DNA of 64,000 nt from Catonia carolina (taxonomy: Eukaryota; Arthropoda; Insecta; Hemiptera; Achilidae): positions 56,771,001 to 56,835,000 of the forward strand of contig JAQMRL010000006.1 of NCBI GenBank assembly GCA_035578175.1, in the 5' to 3' direction. Below are positions 11,621 through 24,034 of the stretch, piece by piece (within the stretch, counting starts at the first letter, position 1; the number at the start of each line of letters is the position of its first letter). A program made the position numbers and the translations under genes. The notes below the pieces were generated by a model. The model saw only the letters and a list, made by a program, of their open reading frames with translations. It ran no database searches and was not told the origin of the DNA.

Positions 11621-12179
11621 TTTGGAGGCTGAAGCTCTTGTAATTGTATAGTGATACAATTTAAATTTTTTAGCAGCTTTATGAAGACTCAAATATAACA
11701 AACCAACTTGCGAGGAAAGTTTTTGTAAATTTTCCCGTGTAGAATTGAGCAATCTTGTTTTCACATTCTCTACAACGTCATCTGTCAAGAGAGTTGGTCG
11801 ACAACTACGTTTTCTCTCGCAAACACTATCTGTCTTTCGAAATCGGTTTGATAGCCTAAAAATTGACATTATTCTGGTGGATAAACTTCAACAAATTTAA
11901 TTTTAAATGATTCTTTAACACTCGCGTACGATTTCGTAGCAAAATACTGTTCAAGAATGAACACCTATTGTTCTAGGGTAAAAGACGTTCTGTTCGTAAC
12001 ACGACCGGAAACGGCACAAAATATTATTCAGATCTATGAAAATCAAATCACTTTGCCGTATCTATACCGATTAAATAGGGCTACCAACTTTATGTCACAA
12101 AATAAAATTTTCCTTTCTTAGAAAAAAAAACTAAAAGACATTAACAAAATTTGGTAACAGGGCTAAAAAAATTACTCTG
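11620..12179 (-). pseudogene. 5' part of a second mariner family, copy A
   Basis: On the minus strand the element begins after a TA at 12180-12181 with CAGAGTAATTTTTTTAGCC. A broken N-terminal transposase region follows: RTSFTLEQ, YFATKSYASVKESFKIKFV, then FRLSNRFRKTDSVCERKRSC and RPTLLTDDVVENVKTRLLNS. The start codon is ACG where copy B has ATG, and a frameshift separates the two blocks. Only the helix-turn-helix region remains; the DDE core and the 3' inverted end are absent. It lies in inverted orientation to copy B at 13314 and cuts into a Jockey fragment at about 11620. Confidence 0.8.
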
Positions 12180-12181
12180 TA

Positions 12182-13311
12182 TTTCTCCTTATGATAAGAA
12201 GGTTTAGTAATCAAAGACTGCAGTTTGATTTGTGGCTACAAGCAGAAGAAAAGTATTTTTGTTACGAAGAATGGCCACTTATAAAATTTTTATTTATTAA
12301 ATTAATTAAGTTGTCGGTACAGAATTTTAACAGAAAATAATAATACCTTATCTGATTTTAAATCAAAACGCAATAAAACCGTTTTTAAATTACATAATAT
12401 CTATATTGAATACATGAAGACTGCAATGTAAATCAGTCACGTATTACAGAAACCAAATGAGAAATCAAATTACGCAAAAATTATTCTGTAGGAATTCTTA
12501 TTAATGATATTGTATAACTTTAAACGTTTTTAATGTAAGTTAATTTAAACGCATTGATCTTAAATAAAAAAATAATGTATAATTATAAAAAATAAATGAA
12601 TAAATGGATAAAATTTTACTTTTTCATTTTAGTTTCTTTGATTACATTTCATCTGACGTCCCTTTAGGCAAAAGAAAAACAAGTTAATTTTTTAAATTAA
12701 AATAAAAAAATCATTTCACAAAACTAAGCTACAACTTCATCAATGTATTAAATAAATGAGTCATTAACTTAAACCTAAAACTAATTAAAAATAATAAAGA
12801 TTGTAAATTAAAAACAACTTTTAAAAAAACAAAATTAAAAGTTTGTAACTATTAAAATACAAAAAATATCTTGTTCGTTTCTTTGACATGTCATCCTGAT
12901 TATTTACAAAATGAAATGTTAAATTTGAAATAATAATTAATAGGTAAAATAATATCTTAACTAAAGTTTTCTGAAATAAAAAATTTATCAGAATAAAATT
13001 TGCAAGATTTAACATGTTGTTTTCTAAATTAACTTTTTAGTATAATAATGTCCTTAAATTAAGACAAAAACTTTAAAAAAATTTAAAGCACTCACATGAT
13101 AACAGAACTAAGCACTTATACCAATTATTTCGAAAAATTATTTTTGAAAAATTATATATAAGTATGTTAGTAACTTAATTCTACCAACCTCTATTCATTT
13201 TTTTTACAGAGCTCCCACACTTCCCTACACATTGCCGTTTCCTCCCACAGAGCGGTATACAGTCAGGTATGGAAGTCCGTCCGCAAGGTAAAATGGCAAA
13301 CAACCTTATTG
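12182..13311. other. Spacer between two inverted mariner 5' ends
   Basis: AT-rich DNA without recognisable genes. The last ~100 bases (13205-13305) are GC-richer and unidentified. Because the flanking mariner fragments face outwards with their 5' ends inside, this segment is bounded by inverted repeats. Confidence 0.5.
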
Positions 13312-13313
13312 TA

Positions 13314-13911
13314 CAGAGTAATTTTTTTAGTCCTGTTACCTAATTTGTTAATGTCTAGTAATTTTTTTCTAAAAACGGGAAATTTTTTTTGTGGCACTTA
13401 GTTAGTAGCCCTATTCAATTGGTATAGATGCAGCATTGTGATTTGATTATCTTTGAGCTGTGTAAAATTGTGTGCCGTTTCTGGTCGTGTTACGAACAGA
13501 ATGTCTTTTACTCTAGAACAACAGGTTTACATTCTTGAACATTATTTTGCTACGAAATCGTGCGAGAGTGTAAAAGAATCATTTAAAATTATATTTGTTG
13601 GTGTAACTCCAACTGAAAAAATGTCAATTTCTAGGCTTACAAGCCGATTTCGAGAGACAGGTAGTGTTTGCGACAGAAAACGTAGTGGTCGACCAACTCT
13701 CTTGACAGATAACGTTTTAGAGAATGTGAAAACAAGATTTTTTAATTCTCCACGGAAAAGTTTACGAAAATTATTCCCACAAGCTGGTTTGTCATATTCG
13801 AGCGTTCAGAAATCTGCTAAAGTGGAAAGTTTTCATAAACTTTCTTGTGGAGAATTGAAAGTTTTCAATTTTTACTGGATCTCGTTGCAGAAGTACTTGT
13901 ACACAGTATAA
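13314..13911 (+). pseudogene. 5' part of a second mariner family, copy B
   Basis: Begins after TA (13312-13313) with the same terminal sequence as copy A, CAGAGTAATTTTTTTAG. The ATG at 13501 is the likely start: it gives MSFTLEQQVYILEHYF, the usual beginning of this transposase family, whereas the longer frame upstream opens only on TTG. The frame stays open through the helix-turn-helix block RLTSRFRETGSVCDRKRSG and RPTLLTDNVLENVKTR to SYSSVQKSAKVES, about 110 family-like residues. It then runs into unrelated sequence and stops at 13911. The catalytic DDE domain is missing, so no active transposase can be made, although an end-binding fragment is conceivable. Family-wide the N-terminal domain binds the inverted repeats. 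Confidence 0.82.
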
Positions 13912-14030
13912 CTTACTAACAGATCATAACTCGTCAAAGGTAAATCTACGACTAAATAAATGCTGAGCTTATATGAACCTATGAAAGTCACGAGAAGGAC
14001 AAAGATTTTTGATATAATAATAATATTACA

Positions 14031-14576
14031 AGTTTTTACAAAACGTAAACAAGAATAGAATAAAAGTTATTTTATTGCTACATGAATAAAACTTAGAGCA
14101 AGGAGTTTGCTCATAAAAACCGTACAAATTTTTGAATTCATTTACAATTACAATATAAATAAAAACACATTCTTTCAATTAAATATAAGATTACACTTGA
14201 ATACAATACATTTGCAATATATTAAATAAAAATTAAAATACAGTATTTCAATTATAATATAAATAAAAATCACAACTTTCAATTAAATATAAGATTACAC
14301 TTGAATACAATATAGTTGCAAAATAAATAAAAACAAAATACAAAATTTCAATTATTACAATATAAATAAAAGATACATTCTTTTAATTAAATTATAAGAC
14401 TACACTTGAATACAATACAATTACAATGTAAATAAAAATCAAAATACAATATTTCAATTAAAAAAATATAAGAATACAAACAAATATTACAATTCGATGA
14501 GCTGTATATGAAAGCCTACTTCAATCCATGTTACATCAATGCATTCCCTACACTAGTTTTTACAAAACGTAAACAA
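14031..14576. repeat. Region flanked by a 22-bp direct repeat
   Basis: AGTTTTTACAAAACGTAAAC plus AA occurs identically at 14031-14052 and 14555-14576, bracketing the tandem array at 14143-14490. This could be a duplication scar or part of a larger array unit. Confidence 0.7.
14143..14490. repeat. Minisatellite-like tandem array, ~103-bp unit, ~3 copies
   Basis: Successive units share CAATATAAATAAAA, then TTTCAATTAAATATAAGA, then TTACACTTGAATACAATA, then a tail near AAAATACAATATTTCAATT. The three fullest units begin near 14147, 14250 and 14352. They are diverged by a few substitutions and small indels. Confidence 0.8.
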
Positions 14577-14654
14577 CTCATTGTAACTGAATAGAATGGT
14601 TACAAAAAGAGCAAATTATCTAAGTAGATACCCGGTTCATTTAGGTAGCCGTAC

Positions 14655-14825
14655 AACGATAGGCTGACCTATACTTTGGACAGAAAAAACAAGATAAGCC
14701 TACAGTGAGCGAAAGATGATAATGTGGGCTGCAAAAAGAGCATCCAGAAATGTCTAAAGTTACCTAACGTGGTCTAAAATTGGCCCTATAAGAGACAAAA
14801 CCATGATTCTTATTGACATGCTCAT
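14655..14825 (+). pseudogene. LINE 3' tail fragment (copy 1 of 3)
   Basis: A short coding relic with the phrase MWAAKRASRNV followed by stop, then TTACCTAACGTGGTCTAAAATTGGCC. Very similar sequence recurs at 32100-32400 and 47470-47710. The conserved WAAKK/ERRK-like wording is typical of the extreme C-terminus of some insect LINE ORF2 proteins. Only the last few dozen codons and the start of the 3' UTR remain. Confidence 0.6.
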
Positions 14826-14829
14826 GTAA

Positions 14830-16350
14830 ATACCCAAAGTTAAAATTATTTTCTTAAAATTAAAATAAACCAAAATTATATAATTTATAAATAAATTTAT
14901 TCAAATTATGTAAGGAAGGAATAATTTGTAGTAGATACAGTGTACTCAAATCTGAAAAGTGAAAGTTTATCCAAAATATTTTTTATTTAAATTAGTGTAT
15001 CTTATCATCCAATGTAAGTAATATGGTGTCCAGCATTACATACGAATACTTTATTTAGTCACTTTATTTAAAATACAATCGGACATTTAAATTAAAATAC
15101 AGAACATTATATATAATTAATTTCAGAAACGTGTAATACCCTATTTAAATTTCGTAACATTTTAGAGTTATACGAGGGTACATTTTTATACATTCGAATA
15201 GTAACATACTCTTGTTTCACAACTTTCAAATACGAATTGGTCATGGATTCAAAATTATTAAAATTTAATTAATTTATGCAATTCCTAAAAATATACCGCT
15301 AACTAATTTATTATAAATATTATACCGTAGAAACTAAATTTATTTAGTTTAATTAATTATAAAAATCTTCTATATAATATTTTTTAATTTTAAAATGAAA
15401 TCTTTCCAATTTTTAATAAATTAAAACTCTTATAAATTGATTCTATGTATATCTAAACATAAAACAAGTTATTTTTGAACCTAAAATTTTAGGCATTTTT
15501 TCTTTACTAGTTATAATCTACTAACAGTTATATTCTCTGAAATGATTTTATAACATTTTGACAGAATATAATAACTAAAATGATGACTAATTAAATATTG
15601 TTTAACATTTAAACATTTTAAATATATATATGAATTTCAAATTTAAGATAGAAAATATAGTTATTTTAAAATTATATTAAAATAAATATTCAGTAGACAG
15701 TTAATTAAAAAAAAACAACTTTAAAGAAATAAATGTGACGTACGCACTGCATCGCCAATTTTTTCCTTCTTTATATTTTTTGCAATACTGCTCTTCCTCA
15801 ATAAGGTTACATACCTCGAGTTAAACATTGACAGTCTTTTGAATTGGAGTTCACAATGTACACATAAACCGTAAAACTTAGACCAATGACATAAAAAACT
15901 TTTCTCTCTACTTTCTCGAAGTTCTAAAATACTGCTTCATTTAAAATTTACTGTTTACCGAACATTTTTGAAACCAATTTTGATGTCTTCAAGGCTCCGC
16001 AAAAAATAATTCAATTAAAAATACTCAGGTCGATTTCTGGTGCTATGTATCAAATAGAACTCTGTATACAGGTTTGAACTCTCATTACCTGAATGAAGTA
16101 ATCTATATCTGTAGCTGCATCTTTGATTTAAGATATAACTTCAATTCAATTAAAACCCTCTTGTTTATAACTTTAAGCACCGAACTTACCAGGTAACCCA
16201 AAATGAAGGCTCCATAGAAGATGGAGTAATGACATTGTTTGATTCAACACCAGAAAGTGAATGATTTCAGAATCCAGCATAAATTAAATAATTAAAATAA
16301 AATGAAATACTACATAAAATATAATAAATAATAAAATAAATCTACTGAAA
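14830..16350. other. AT-rich spacer
   Basis: I see nothing recognisable here. Confidence 0.5.
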
Positions 16351-16355
16351 CTATG

Positions 16356-16610
16356 TTATTGTTTAGGTCCATCAGCCGTAGTTCCGTTTGAATCTCTAGA
16401 AGCTAAGTGAGACAAAGGGTGAGGTGATATAAAACTGTCTTCCTCACTGAATGGAGAACTTTACTTATCAGCATATCATGGCCTCTGGAAAGCATCTACA
16501 TTCCTCCCTGCAAATGACACCTTCACTTAATTCACCAAAGGCTTCAGGTGTATAATGATGAAATTCAGATATTTCTACCTGTTCCGATAACTATCCAATA
16601 TAATACTTCG
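16356..16610 (-). repeat. AAC-tailed dispersed repeat, copy 2
   Basis: The minus strand reads the 3' half of the family: the block around the ATGCTGATAAG motif, a CTCACTGAGTAAGGAAG-like block, a diverged box B-like sequence and GATGGACCTAAAC at the 3' end. The 5' portion (GGCAGGTGGAGTG and beyond) is missing. Confidence 0.65.
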
Positions 16611-19600
16611 GCCTTTCAATATTTTTTTAAAAATAAACTAAAAAAATTGCATCTCAAAAATTTTACGAAAATTTTAATTTTTGCATGAATATTTTTGATG
16701 TTGAAGGAAATTTTTATCTGAAAAATGATAAATTGTTCTTATTGAGTTTTAACTATACTATTTTTCAAGGCGATGAGCTCTAAACGTACGCATTGCCCCC
16801 TACCCACTTTTTAGCTAGCCAATGACTTGCCAGCAACGTTGCCAATACTTTCTCTCCTAGCTCTGTTATATATTTTGTCAGCCATTTTTTGGTCTTTCAA
16901 TAACAATTATAACTTATGAACATTACCACCAGCTGATTATATTATAAAGTACTGCATGTTAACACGCTCTATAACCGATATATTCAGTACGAGATTTGTA
17001 AGATACAAAAATGTACTGGTGTAGCTCTTGTACGCATGCACGCATAATGTTTTTCAGGTACAATCTGACAACGCTGGCAAACGTTCTGATTAGTCTAAAC
17101 GCGTGGAACAGCAGAGCTCATCAACCGTGAAAAGCATTATAAATGATGCAGTGTTTTTATAAAAATTTGAATAGTTTCGAAGGTTTGTTAAAATTTAAAA
17201 CTGACGTAAGATTCCTGCAATTTCGACGTATTTTTTCATTATTTTCGTCAGTAACAGTTTCATCAATATAAATTAACTCTCAGGAGAAACAGTTTCGTGA
17301 AGTTTAAAAGTTGAAAAAGAAAAATAATATTTGTGAAAAACTTGAAAATTAATAAAAATATTTCTAGAAAATGTATCTCATGGTCATTGCAGTTTTTCAC
17401 ATCCTTTCTACTTTTGAATCAAGATGATTATGGAAATATCAACTGAGAATGTATGATTATTTTCGTGGAGAACTGCGTTTTCACCTCTTACTCTATTAAA
17501 AAGCCTTTAATGAAAATTACGAATATTAAGCAAACCATTCTCCTCTGTGTCCCTGATAAATTATTAAAATATAAACGTCCTACTCCTAAAAAAAAGTTTT
17601 TAATTCGGTCAGACCATTAAATAAAAAACGAATATCCCAAATGGCGAAGTAGATTTCGTCGTCAATACTGAGATGCATCATACAATTGACATTAAATTAA
17701 TAAATAAATAATGTATTATTAAGTTCAATAACATATAAATGTTCAGACATTTAAATTTACAATTTTTGTTTGTTTTTTTATTCACAATAGAAACATCTTT
17801 ATTATAAATGAATGCTAATAATTTTCTGAACTTTCCAATAATTGAAATGTATAAAAAAAATATATTTCTATATTACATCTTTCTTTTTAAAATAAAATAT
17901 ATGGCTCTATATTGTGTGTTAATTTTTATACTTAATAAATAAATATAGCTTTCAACATATAGCCTAAATTATTGAATTTATTACGTAGCGGTTACTCTTT
18001 TAGCCAATCGTTGATATATAACTTTTTTAGCACTTGAAGAACTTCGCTAATATCTGTCATTCTTTGTATCTTCATTTCAAATAATAAATATCAATCTACT
18101 ATCAGCATTACTAAAATGTGTATATATTTTTTCTCCATTAATACACAATAATCAAATACGGTTAATCAAAACACCCATTCATTGATTTTTCGTTCGATAT
18201 CTGTCAATGTATTTACCAAACTGAGCTGTTTCTTCACTTCCGTAACTAATTTTTTTGTGTTTTATTGATCAATTTATGACCATTCTTTAAGAAGTTATGT
18301 TTAATTCAGAAACTTCATTAATATATAATACATTTTTACGAATCAAGTTAACTAATTTAAAATTATGATTCCATGTTCTGTCGTTGAATTTGTCACGTTC
18401 ATCAAATAAGTTACAGGTGTTTTCTTTTGTAAAATGTTTGTAGGTAATTGTACTTATTTCATACAGGATGATTCACAACAAAGAAAAAAACTTTGTAAAA
18501 TGAATGTACGTCAAATAGATGAAAAAGTTCACACAAACATGGATTTTAAAACAATTCTTAAATTTGTTATGGTCAGCGAAACATTACGGCCGGATTTTGG
18601 CTCATCCCAGTAAATAAGTTTGCAATGAACTATTTATGGCGTTAATTAAGAGTCAATTAAGGTGTTATAATAAAAAAGTTAAGAGTCATAAAGGGGAATC
18701 ATATAGATTTTTACCTGAGAGAGCGAATAAAATAGGGGCATTGATACCTTTTCCAGCTAAATTTTGGATATTTTGATTTTACGAAATTATTTTTTTGCAC
18801 TTAGGCCAACTTTTTGGCATTTGACTTTGTTTATCTCAATTTTAAATTTTCTACAAGTTTTATTTAAAATCTCTGACTTAACAATGAAATATTTTTGAAC
18901 ACATGAATTGAACATAGTCTACATTTGCCGAAATTGACAAGAGTAACAATATTCTTCAAATTATTGTAAAAAAATTTTTAACAGTCAGATAAACAAGATC
19001 CTAAATTAAAGCTGAAGTATAAAGCAATCAAATGGAACTAAAATTAAAAAAGTATGAAAAATAAATTGTTTCATTTGGACCCCGCTTCAACACGAGTTGA
19101 GGAATCAAAATTCAATACTGAGTATTGTTTCAGTTGAAATTCTTATCCATAGCATACAAAATTTCGTTCGTAGTGCTCATGATCAATTGCCTAAATTATG
19201 ACAGATGAATATCCTTGTAAAACGTGGGGAAAATCTTAAAATTATCGGTATCTAACAACATTGTCGTTTGTAGATGTGAGTCGAAATCCCGTGGTATTTT
19301 TTATTACTTATAAAATTTCAGGTTAGGTCTGATAAAAATTTAATTATATCAAACATTTTAAATAAATTCCTAACCTAGATAATATAAAAGAATAAAAGAA
19401 AGGTGTTGTCTTTTAAATTAAATAACTTAATAATCTAATGAAAGAAAGTTAAACAAAGAGATAAAAACAGCTGGATATAAATTATTAATTTTATTACATA
19501 CACGATTATCTTTTAATCTCTTTGTAATGTTCTTACTACTGTATTAGACTGCATTGTTTATTAATAAGTTCTTTTTAAATAATAATTCATAAGAATTCTT

Positions 19601-21605
19601 TTGTGTTTATTTTTTGTATGGCGATTAGTAAATTTAGAATGACAACACAATTTTTTATCGTTTGATTTTGTTTACAGTTAGGGGTCTCTGTACTATATGA
19701 ATTTAGAATTTTATCTTCTTTGGAATGTTATTTTATATACTATAATCCGTTCTATTATATTTTAATGTCTATGTAAGTAGTTCTAGGCTAATCTTTTGCA
19801 TTGAATTTAATTAATAGGCGGTACTTTCAAGTTGACTTTAATTAAATAGAAACATACTAATTAAATAAAATAGTAATGTAATTAATAAAAGGGAGAGTGT
19901 TTATAACATTGAATGACAAAACGTTTGTCACCTAATCCAGATTAAAATCTTGCTTCATCATGTTTAAATAACGCTTAAGTAGTTTTTCAATGAAATTTAA
20001 ATTAAGTTAACTGGGTTAACTTGGTGTAGTGTTTTATATGGAACACAGTTAAAAAAATAAACATTAATGACAATATGAATCTAATTGATTAATCATAAAA
20101 TTACAGAATACAACAAAGTAGAATTTGAAGTTAAGACAATAACAGTTAAACAACCAAGTCAACAATATTATTATTAATGACAGTTGAAGGACTCAAGAAA
20201 ACTGAAAGGAGTAATAACAGAAAAAAGTTTAAAGAATTAAAGCCTCTAATAGAGAGCCATCTTATGCGACCACTTTGGTATTTTAAAAAAATTGACGAAC
20301 TATTAAGATAATAGCTATTGGAGAAAATAAACTGTGAAAAAAGGGAAACAATACTTTTTGGCAAAATAGGAAACAATATGAATCACTAAAACTTTCACGT
20401 TAAGAGTTATCGCACACGAAATTTAAATAGGAAGGAAGATGAAATAAATGTAAGTCGCTTAGATATAAATTTGCAAAAACGAAAAATAAAATTAGAAGTG
20501 GATGAAGGTAAAATTGGTAGAAGGAGGAAGAAGAGAGTCATGACTAGGAAGTGGGGAGGAAGTGGTGTTGGAAGAGAGAACCGTAATATAATTGCAATAG
20601 AATTAACGAAAATAACAGGGAAAAGACGATGAGGGATCAAGTCAGAGTAAGAAAATTATAAAAACTATTCGTTTTAAACATAAACTGTTTCGTCTTGTTT
20701 CAATCTAAAATACATACTATAGCAGCAGATTTAATGCAAGTTTTTGGTATGAAAGGAGTCATACACAGCAGCGTTTCCTGCAGGATGATGTAGTTACATA
20801 ACGATGGAGATGAACTTAATAAAAAAACAAAGGAATCGTTCACGATGAAGAACTTGGATTGACGTGAAGTGATGATGATGAAAATGATGGAATAGTAACA
20901 GATGTTATTGAGGGAAACCTCTAGACCAAGACGGTACCAAAGTTTAAATTTTGAAAAATTTTATTTACCAAAATCTTAATTGTTTTTTTTTTTTACGGAC
21001 TCCGAAAAGAATGTATACCTATATATTACCTATATATTATCAGGATAAAACTGATAAACCAAAATTTAATTTACAAAAATTTAACTGATTTTTATTAGTT
21101 TTCATAAAATTTAAAAAAAAATCGAAACATAGGCTACGCATGTTTATGCGAGAAAATGAAAGTAGCCCTCTGTTGTGTTATATGAAACGTTTCATCAATC
21201 AAATATTTTAGTAGTTGTTTTCAAAAATACAAATGAACACAAATTTTTAAAGGTTGTGATTATTGGTGGCAATTTGAAAAATTGTCATCTATAATGTTTC
21301 TTAGTTCGTCTGACCATCACACTCAGATGTCAAAAACTACAAAAGATCGCAATAAACGGTTTTCGGATTCGTAATCTGCACAAAAAGTTAGTTGGCGCGA
21401 ATTGGATTTGAAATTCCGATTTCGACCGGAAGATACCCAAAACCGAAAGTCAAGAAATGAAAGTTAGAATTTGGAAACAAAAATAGTGTAATTCGATTCC
21501 TCTTGAAAAGTAGATACAGAAATAACTAACGTTTTTGACATAAGTCAAAGGTAAGAAAATTTAATAATATTACCACCAGCCATGTGACGCATTGTCACAT
21601 GAAAA
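16611..21605. other. Long AT-rich spacer
   Basis: No gene, tRNA-like sequence or strong repeat is recognised. The stretch 18460-18850 (GATGATTCACAACAAAG, later TTGATACCTTTTCCAGCTAAATTTTGGATA) looks like an old dispersed repeat, but no second copy exists in the window to confirm it. Short GC-richer patches at 16780-16870 and 17030-17120 are unidentified. Confidence 0.4.
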
Positions 21606-21608
21606 AGT

Positions 21609-21655
21609 TCTTTTTAAAGGTCGCATCGACTACAAGGTCATTAGCGACGACGTTA
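21609..21655 (-). repeat. SINE family A tail fragment
   Basis: The minus strand reads CGTCGTCGCTAATGACC then GTCGATGCGACC and TTTAAAAAG, the family A tail motif seen at 26593-26780. No tRNA-like head is attached. Confidence 0.6.
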
Positions 21656-21956
21656 CATATAAATACATGTAGGTAGTACAACATTTTCAAAGAAAACACA
21701 AAATATATCATCAAAATAAGATCATCAATAAAAACAAAATGAAAAATTATTTAAGTTCAACGAAAATTTAGACAACATAAAAATAAAAAATAGAATAACA
21801 CAATAACAAGTAATGTATGTGATTTTACAATTCTATCAAATATGAAATTTTTAAAAATTTTTAAATGTTTATTGTGTTTTGTACCGCTATTTTGTCTACC
21901 AAATTGAGTGCTAAATTGTTGTTTATTTTAAATAGTGTTCGTGTGGATTGCGTAGT

Positions 21957-22388
21957 TTACCAGTCTGTGATGATGTGTTTGATTGAAAGTGGGGTGTTGC
22001 AATGTGTACAATGTTGTGCTTCATCTTTCTTCAGTAAGTGTTTGTGTGTAAGAGTAGAGTGTCCAATGCGTAATCGTGTAAGTAGTACTTGATGCCTTCG
22101 AAGCTCCAAGTGAGGCTGCGGGTTTTCAAAAATATGTTTTCTAATGTTGTGAATTTGGTTATGCCGGTGTCTACTGATATCTGAATGAAACGAGAAATGT
22201 TTTTCTATCATCGGAATTAACGCCTCTCTGGCGTTAAAAATATTTTTTATTGATTTGTTTTTTCCTTGTATAAATTGAGAAATGGAGTAAACATTGTACT
22301 TAACGAAAAATAAAAAGCGATGAATTTTTAAAAGGGGAGACTGTACTTTGTATCCCGCCAACGTTAAATTTGCTATTTTTAGGTACAT
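21957..22388 (-). pseudogene. LINE C-terminal fragment following an RNase H domain
   Basis: A 143-codon open frame on the minus strand contains RHQVLLTRLRIGHSTLTHKH followed by HCTHCNTPLSIKHII. This (LTRLRIGH, TH, C-x2-C, H) arrangement is the typical C-terminal zinc-finger-like end of LINEs that carry an RNase H domain (I/R1/Loa-type clades in arthropods). The part upstream in the same frame (FIQGKNKSIKNIFNAREALI) is less characteristic. There is no catalytic reverse transcriptase or RNase H core here, so this is a 5'-truncated remnant. It is a different LINE lineage from the Jockey elements, which lack RNase H. Confidence 0.75.
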
Positions 22389-22399
22389 TTTTCATAGGA

Positions 22400-23735
22400 T
22401 TGGTAAAAGATAGGGAAATTAAACTTTACACACCATAGGTGTCGGGTTTCTTCTCGAGGTACTGCCATTTTTTCAATTTAATCTTTGGACCAAACCATTT
22501 TGTTTTAAATTACGAAAAACCTAAAATTTTTACAAATTGTTTTCTACGTTTTATGTGTATTTTTAATTTTTAAAGCACCTGAGGAAGTAATAAAAATGTC
22601 GGTATATGTGAATATACAAGGTAATAAACTAATAAAAATTTCAGCCTGGTAGGATTTGTTGGTTTCGGAGAAAAATGTACCTAGTGTTAAAAGTTTAAAT
22701 TCACGGGAAAACGCAAGAAACAAAAAGGCACAAACCAAAAACAAAATAAACAGGAACAAGTAAATTTCCCATCAACAGTTGTTTAGAAAGCTGAACCATT
22801 AGCTGAGAATACAACAAACAATGAAGCAGATATTTTAAAACCTAAAATTCTCTTTACACTAAAACGAGCAGTAAAAAAAACCATCGTGCCATCTCCCCTT
22901 AATAGGAAACTTTTCGAGAAATTTAAGAAATGTTAGGAAAAGTAAGATATTTAGTGTTGGTTTAGAGAAGAGAAGGAAATTGTGGAAAGAACATAAAATA
23001 GAGAAAGGAGAAGTAGAATTGAAATCACGTAAGTATAAAATAACTGTGAGAACTAGAAATAAGAGAACAAGATCATTCATTGTTTGATACCCATTAAAAC
23101 AAGTATTGTGTTACAGTACCTATAAACTTTACTATTAAACGGTAATCGTATATATTGCAACGAAGAGAACATTGAAAGTACACTCATCATCTCCTTATAA
23201 CCAACCCATCTATATAGTAACAACATACCTCCAGTGACGTTTTAAATTTTAAAAAAAGGAAAGGTAAGCTACTAAAATAGCGAACTCAAAAGAGGATTGC
23301 GTTGATTCGTAAGCTCTAAGCGGTACATTAACATCTTTAGTAAAGACTCAAGTTTGAACAGTTAAACGATGTTACTAGAGGCAAAACGTGCGATGGTTCA
23401 TATATCTTATAAAATAAGAATCGTATTATCATTTGACCTTTATTCCTTCCCTTTCAAACAAAAATAATAATAAGATTAAAAGAAAAATATAAAATACGGT
23501 ACAAGATTGACGCATGATCTTCTAGAGAGATCAAATTCATAAGTTAAAATTTAACAATTAATTTGTTCAGAATATTATTTTACAAAAATTTGAAACTATT
23601 TGATTTATAACTATTTTTTTTCATTAATGACCACAAAGGATCACTTTAGTCATTTTGGATGGTTCTTCTTCAATTTCATCTTCTTGCAGTTTCAAAACTT
23701 TTACATATTTTTAGATCTTATTTTCCTTAGTTCAT
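22400..23735. other. AT-rich spacer
   Basis: No recognisable feature. Confidence 0.45.
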
Positions 23736-23739
23736 CTGA

Positions 23740-24030
23740 ACAAACCCCAATTGTGCGTTTGACTGTCTTCTTGTTCTTCTGCCTTTCAAGGATTAGGCAT
23801 CTCTGCCTGTTCCGAACTTCTCAAATCTACCCATCTCTTTCTCGGGCGTCCTTGTTCTCTCCTGCTCTCCTGCTTATAGACCAGGGTCCGCTTAGGTATC
23901 CTATCCTCCCTCATTCTGTTTACATGCTTTAACCACTGCATTCTATTCTGAGATACCTTGTCGTTTATAGAGAAGATGTTGAATTCTTTCCTTGTCTCGG
24001 TATTCCTGTAACGATCTGACTGTTTTGGTG
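23740..24030 (-). pseudogene. LINE ORF2 C-terminal fragment
   Basis: Minus-strand translation gives TRKEFNIFSINDKVSQNRMQ, WLKHVNRMREDRIPKRTLVY, then a GRPRKRW motif and EQAEMPNP before a stop. The order IFS-I-N-D-K, W-x-H-x-x-RM, IPK, GRP(R)KRW is the familiar end of a large insect LINE ORF2 group. A related but more damaged copy lies on the plus strand at 44130-44480. The reverse transcriptase core is not present. It directly abuts another LINE fragment at about 24035. Confidence 0.8.
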
Positions 24031-24034
24031 GTTA

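Noticed and set aside
14143..14490. Possible CRISPR-like array
   Set aside because: Units are contiguous, ~103 bp and diverged, without spacers; and this is eukaryotic DNA.
20146..20640. Two adjacent minus-strand frames rich in Ser, Leu and Phe
   Set aside because: They read A-rich sequence on the other strand; low complexity, no recognisable domain.
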